DNA of 64,000 nucleotides from Vibrio sp. Of7-15 (GTDB lineage: Bacteria > Pseudomonadota > Gammaproteobacteria > Enterobacterales > Vibrionaceae). Every line of letters starts with the position of its first letter. The first letter of the stretch is position 1. Of this stretch, positions 60,689 to 64,000 are shown in pieces. Location: positions 61,707-125,706 of the forward strand of contig NZ_JAKRGH010000014.1 in assembly GCF_022347565.1 (NCBI RefSeq). Reading direction: 5' to 3'. A program made the translations under genes and the position numbers. Under the pieces are notes generated by a model. That model was not told the DNA's origin. It saw only the letters and a list, made by a program, of their open reading frames with translations, and ran no database searches.

Positions 60689-62530
60689 ATGGATCAAAAT
60701 CCGCAGTCTCAGCTTAAGCTACTTGTTGCAAAAGGCAAAGAACAAGGCTACCTGACCTACGCTGAAGTCAATGATCACCTACCTGAAGAAATCGTTGATT
60801 CCGATCAGATAGAAGACATCATTCAAATGATCAACGACATGGGTATCCAGGTTGTTGAAACAGCCCCAGATGCCGATGATCTTATGATGTCAGAAGGTGT
60901 TGCCGATGAAGATGCAGCCGAAGCTGCTGCAGCTGCGCTTTCAAGCGTAGAGAATGAAATTGGCCGCACCACCGACCCTGTTCGCATGTACATGCGTGAA
61001 ATGGGTACGGTAGAACTCCTTACTCGTGAAGGCGAGATCGATATAGCTAAACGCATTGAAGATGGTATTAACCAAGTTCAGTGTTCTGTTGCCGAGTACC
61101 CTGGAGCTATCTCCTACTTACTTGATCAATTTGATAAAGTTCAAGCTGAAGAAGCTCGCTTAACGGACATCATCTCTGGTTTTGTTGACCCTAATGATGA
61201 CGGAACAACAGCCCCAACAGCCACTCACATCGGTTCTGAATTAAGCGAAGCTGAATTAGAAGACGAAGACGTTGAAGGCGAAGAAGGTGAAGAAGGTGAC
61301 GAAGAAGAGGAAGACACAGGCATCGATCCTGAACTTGCTCTTGAGAAGTTTACCGAGCTTCGCACTGCATACCACAACATGCAGTTAGCATTCGACGAGC
61401 ATGGTCGTGATAACAAAGAATCACTACTTGCGATAGAAGAGCTGTCAGAAGTATTCCGCCAGTTCCGTCTGATCCCGAAACAATTCGATTACCTAGTTAA
61501 CGAATTGCGCGGCACAATGGATCGTGTTCGTACTCAAGAACGTTTAATCATGCGCATGAGTGTTGAATACAGCAAAATGCCGAAGAAATCATTTGTAGCC
61601 TTATTTGCTGGCAATGAATCTTCTGAAGCATGGCTAGATGAAATGGTTGCCTCTGATAAGCCTTACGCTGATAAGCTTAAGAGCTATGAAGGTGATATTC
61701 GTCGTTCGATTCAAAAGCTGAAAAGCATTGAAGAAGAAACAGGTTTACCTGTTGAGCGTATTAAAGACATCAGCCGTCGTATGTCTATCGGTGAAGCAAA
61801 AGCTCGCCGTGCTAAAAAAGAGATGGTTGAAGCAAACTTGCGTCTGGTTATTTCTATCGCGAAGAAATACACCAACCGTGGCCTACAATTCTTGGATCTT
61901 ATCCAAGAAGGTAACATTGGCCTAATGAAAGCAGTAGATAAGTTTGAATACCGCCGTGGTTATAAGTTCTCAACTTATGCGACATGGTGGATCCGTCAGG
62001 CTATTACTCGCTCAATCGCAGACCAAGCACGTACTATCCGTATTCCGGTTCACATGATCGAAACGATCAACAAACTAAACCGTATTTCTCGCCAAATGCT
62101 GCAAGAAATGGGTCGTGAGCCACTACCGGAGGAGCTTGCCGAGCGCATGCAAATGCCAGAAGACAAGATCCGCAAGGTACTGAAGATTGCTAAAGAGCCT
62201 ATCTCAATGGAGACACCTATCGGTGATGATGAAGATTCGCACCTAGGTGATTTCATTGAAGATAATACGCTAGAGCTACCTGTTGATTCAGCAACGTCAA
62301 CCAGCTTGAAGTTTGCTACCAATGACGTACTAGCAGGTCTTACACCGCGTGAAGCGAAAGTACTGCGCATGCGTTTTGGTATCGACATGAACACTGACCA
62401 CACTCTAGAAGAAGTGGGTAAACAGTTCGACGTTACTCGTGAGCGTATTCGTCAGATCGAAGCAAAAGCACTGCGTAAATTACGTCACCCAAGTCGCTCT
62501 GAAGTTCTTCGTAGCTTCCTAGACGAGTAA
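60689..62530 (+). CDS. rpoD: RNA polymerase primary sigma factor RpoD (sigma-70)
   Basis: Housekeeping sigma factor, 613 residues. Region 1.1 covers the N-terminus ([17 protein letters not shown]). Region 1.2 has [11 protein letters not shown] near 98. The non-conserved region includes a long Asp/Glu tract (about 185-212). Regions 2.1-2.4 contain [20 protein letters not shown] and [17 protein letters not shown], which melt and read the -10. Region 4.2 ([18 protein letters not shown]) reads the -35. Last gene of rpsU-yqeY-dnaG-rpoD; a separate promoter in 60596-60688 is likely but not convincing by eye. Confidence 0.98.
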   Translation: MDQNPQSQLKLLVAKGKEQGYLTYAEVNDHLPEEIVDSDQIEDIIQMINDMGIQVVETAPDADDLMMSEGVADEDAAEAAAAALSSVENEIGRTTDPVRMYMREMGTVELLTREGEIDIAKRIEDGINQVQCSVAEYPGAISYLLDQFDKVQAEEARLTDIISGFVDPNDDGTTAPTATHIGSELSEAELEDEDVEGEEGEEGDEEEEDTGIDPELALEKFTELRTAYHNMQLAFDEHGRDNKESLLAIEELSEVFRQFRLIPKQFDYLVNELRGTMDRVRTQERLIMRMSVEYSKMPKKSFVALFAGNESSEAWLDEMVASDKPYADKLKSYEGDIRRSIQKLKSIEEETGLPVERIKDISRRMSIGEAKARRAKKEMVEANLRLVISIAKKYTNRGLQFLDLIQEGNIGLMKAVDKFEYRRGYKFSTYATWWIRQAITRSIADQARTIRIPVHMIETINKLNRISRQMLQEMGREPLPEELAERMQMPEDKIRKVLKIAKEPISMETPIGDDEDSHLGDFIEDNTLELPVDSATSTSLKFATNDVLAGLTPREAKVLRMRFGIDMNTDHTLEEVGKQFDVTRERIRQIEAKALRKLRHPSRSEVLRSFLDE

Positions 62531-62574
62531 GACGTTATAGCAAAATAAATCGCGTAAAATACGGTTTAAAATAG

Positions 62575-62605
62575 AAAAGGTGGGCGCTAGCTCACCTTTT
62601 TTTTA
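62575..62605 (+). terminator. terminator of the rpsU-rpoD operon
   Basis: Hairpin AAAAGGTGGGC-GCTA-GCTCACCTTTT (one G-T pair) followed by TTTTATTTT, 45 bases past the rpoD stop. Confidence 0.9.
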
Positions 62606-62666
62606 TTTTACTAAAAAAAAGCGTTTAAATGGTTAAAAAGCGAACTCAATTGACTGGGTTAGGTGC

Positions 62667-62695
62667 TAGACAGTACCGATAAGTTCCCCTATAAT
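62667..62695 (+). promoter_or_regulatory. promoter of the tRNA-Ile2 gene
   Basis: TAGACA (62667-62672) and TATAAT (62690-62695) are 17 bases apart, a near-consensus sigma-70 promoter. Transcription would start near 62702, leaving an approximately 8-nt leader before the tRNA. Confidence 0.8.
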
Positions 62696-62709
62696 CATCG
62701 ACCTACAGC

Positions 62710-62785
62710 GGCCCCTTAGCTCAGTGGTTAGAGCAGACGACTCATAATCGTTTGGTCCCCAGTTCAAGTCTGGGAGGGGCCACCA
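62710..62785 (+). tRNA. ileX: tRNA-Ile2 (anticodon CAT, lysidine-modified)
   Basis: 76-base cloverleaf with encoded CCA. The acceptor GGCCCCT pairs with AGGGGCC, the anticodon loop is CTCATAA and the T-loop TTCAAGT. The 5' part (GGCCCCTTAGCTCAGTGG) equals E. coli ileX, not the elongator or initiator tRNA-Met, so the CAU is expected to be converted to lysidine-AU by TilS and to read AUA. E. coli also has ileX near rpoD. Confidence 0.9.
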
Positions 62786-62790
62786 AATAA

Positions 62791-62826
62791 AAAAAGCCTG
62801 AACAGTTCACACTGCTCAGGCTTTTT
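62791..62826 (+). terminator. terminator after tRNA-Ile2
   Basis: Hairpin AAAAAGCCTGA(a)CAGT-TCAC-ACTG(ct)CAGGCTTTTT with a small internal bulge, 5 bases after the CCA end. Confidence 0.85.
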
Positions 62827-63087
62827 GCATTCTGACCGGTTCAATTTGATCGAAACCTAGTTTAAAGCATTACTATCAAACAGCCCTTCCAAAAATAGTA
62901 ACATCATCCCGCTAACTCTCAACATATTAAACGAGATACTTTATCTTCTGCTTACTACACCTATAAGTACAACCCATTAACTTAAAGCCTCCAAAGTAGC
63001 TACACAAATCTTCTGAGCAAAGTGCTTCCAGTTACAAGCTACCTCACCTTAACCACAACATTTATTATCGAAAGACAGTATTAGCTA
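62827..63087. other. non-coding stretch between tRNA-Ile2 and the IS remnant
   Basis: About 260 AT-rich bases with stops in all frames. I see no conserved gene, RNA or clear repeat here. It may be the original chromosomal flank of the insertion. Confidence 0.6.
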
Positions 63088-64000
63088 ACCTGAGATCGGT
63101 TTAGGCCATTGTCATTAAGCCTGCTTTTTCAACAGGCGTGATATTCAACGATGGCTTTTATGGCTTTAAACAATAATCGGTCAAGCCATCAAGTAGATTG
63201 AACATGCACCCATGCAGACTTCGATGACGCGAGTGCTCTATCTGAGAGATATTCTTTAACTGATCGTTAATTGTCTCAATGATAAAGCGCTTCGAGAGCA
63301 TCGCTCTATCCCATGCTGTAAGCTGTTTAGGTTTCATATTCTTACGTTGGGTTATGATTAGGGTTATTCCATCAACCTTTAAACCTTCGGCTAACACTTT
63401 ACTGATATAACCTTTATCTGCATAGAGTTTATCGAGTAAGCCTTTGGATAATTTACGAACTGGTTTACGGTCATCTGCATTCACAGGAGTGAGTGTTGCC
63501 ACAACAATATCACCAACATGAATCCATAGAACCAACCCATCGTCCCTTTTCCTCGCTCAGCTCCCCCTTTGAATACTTTATGTCTGGGGATCCGTAAGTT
63601 ATGACAGACTTTTATACTTGTAGAGTCAATAAACTCAATATCCGTGGGCTGTCCTTTGACATGAGTGAAGAACGAACTCAGCGGTACAAGTACCGAAGGC
63701 ATCACTTCAAGAAAGCGGGTATAACTCAGTAACGCAGGAAAATGTTTTTTGTAATAACGACGAATGATGCCGAGGTAAAAGTTCTTAAAGTCTCGCTAAT
63801 GCGACATATGAAAAGCAATAATAATGGTCATTATTTCACTTTCTGACATTCGTCCTTTCCGGTTACGCTTACGCTCTCCACTTTCTAGCTGCCACTGAGG
63901 TAGAAAAGCCTGACAAAAATCATCGACATGACAAAATAAGTCTACTAACTTACGCATAGCTGGTTCCTTTGTGATAAATCCTTCTTGGTCGAAAGATCTG
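63088..64000 (-). mobile_element. IS982-family insertion sequence, degenerate, cut by the window edge
   Basis: The region encodes an inactivated IS982-type transposase. The putative left end (plus strand, near 63088-63100, CCTGAGATCGGT) directly follows the transposase stop. The other terminal repeat would lie just beyond 64000, so repeat ends and target duplication cannot be confirmed. Confidence 0.75.
63101..63957 (-). pseudogene. IS982-family transposase, inactivated
   Basis: Conceptual translation from the ATG at 63957 (with AAAGGA upstream) gives the IS982 pattern: [97 protein letters not shown] and ISQIEHSRHRS. Three lesions are visible. There is an in-frame TAG at codon 54 (63798-63796). 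A frame change with an apparent short deletion lies near 63518-63525, after WFYGF. A TAA at 63160-63158 replaces the usual Lys near the C-terminus, before KPSLN. The protein cannot be made intact, so this copy could move only if helped in trans. Confidence 0.88.

Noticed and set aside
62710..62785. Calling the CAT-anticodon tRNA a methionine tRNA
   Set aside because: The acceptor, D-arm and anticodon stem match the E. coli isoleucine-2 tRNA (ileX), not metT or metZ, and the rpoD neighbourhood agrees.

Overview
This window is chromosomal core DNA of a gammaproteobacterium, almost certainly Vibrionaceae (Vibrio, Aliivibrio or Photobacterium; the genus cannot be fixed by eye). The evidence is an AT-leaning base composition, the gene orders rpsU-yqeY-dnaG-rpoD, sspB-sspA-petC-petB-petA-rpsI-rplM-zapE-zapG-degQ-degS and parC-parE-yqiA-cpdA-yqiB-nudF // tolC, a separate exeAB pair, and a tRNA-Ile(CAU) beside rpoD. 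Gene density is very high. The only accessory material is a decayed IS982-family insertion sequence at the right edge.

Layout. (1) 76-15624, minus strand: the division and cell wall (dcw) cluster rsmH-ftsL-ftsI-murE-murF-mraY-murD-ftsW-murG-murC-ftsQ-ftsA-ftsZ. Its genes overlap or nearly touch, except for a 234-base gap before ftsQ that holds a promoter covered by a palindrome. mraZ is not at its usual place ahead of rsmH; the RNase P RNA gene (rnpB) lies there. (2) 16390-21838: rsmI, divergent lpoA-yraN-diaA-dolP (peptidoglycan synthase activator, replication timing, outer membrane integrity), then the stringent starvation proteins sspAB. (3) 21925-27057: the cytochrome bc1 operon petABC, ribosomal proteins L13/S9 and the ATPase ZapE. 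(4) 27182-30270: envelope quality control (zapG, degQ, degS). (5) 30341-37209: topoisomerase IV (parE, parC), yqiA-cpdA-yqiB-nudF. (6) 37436-43286: tolC facing hldE and glnE. (7) 43410-52947: a chemoreceptor, a voltage-sensor-type K+ channel, inorganic triphosphatase ygiF, a PhoU-like protein with a Pit phosphate transporter, ygiM, and exeAB for type II secretin assembly. (8) 53100-57884: cca, uppP, folK-folB, plsY, tsaD. (9) 58065-62785: the macromolecular synthesis operon rpsU-yqeY-dnaG-rpoD and tRNA-Ile2. (10) 63088-64000: the IS982 remnant.

Together the genes cover the UDP-MurNAc-pentapeptide/lipid II pathway (murC-F, mraY, murG, with uppP recycling the carrier), its use at the septum (ftsI, ftsW, lpoA) and the divisome scaffold (ftsZ, ftsA, ftsQ, ftsL, zapE, zapG). 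They also cover chromosome decatenation (parCE), initiation of replication, transcription and translation (dnaG, rpoD, rpsU), and tRNA maturation (rnpB, cca, tsaD).

I saw no new multi-gene system. The points most worth a second look are the SOS-box-shaped palindrome over the ftsQ promoter, the missing mraZ, a sigma-E-like promoter before degQ, and the intra-operon terminator between yqeY and dnaG.
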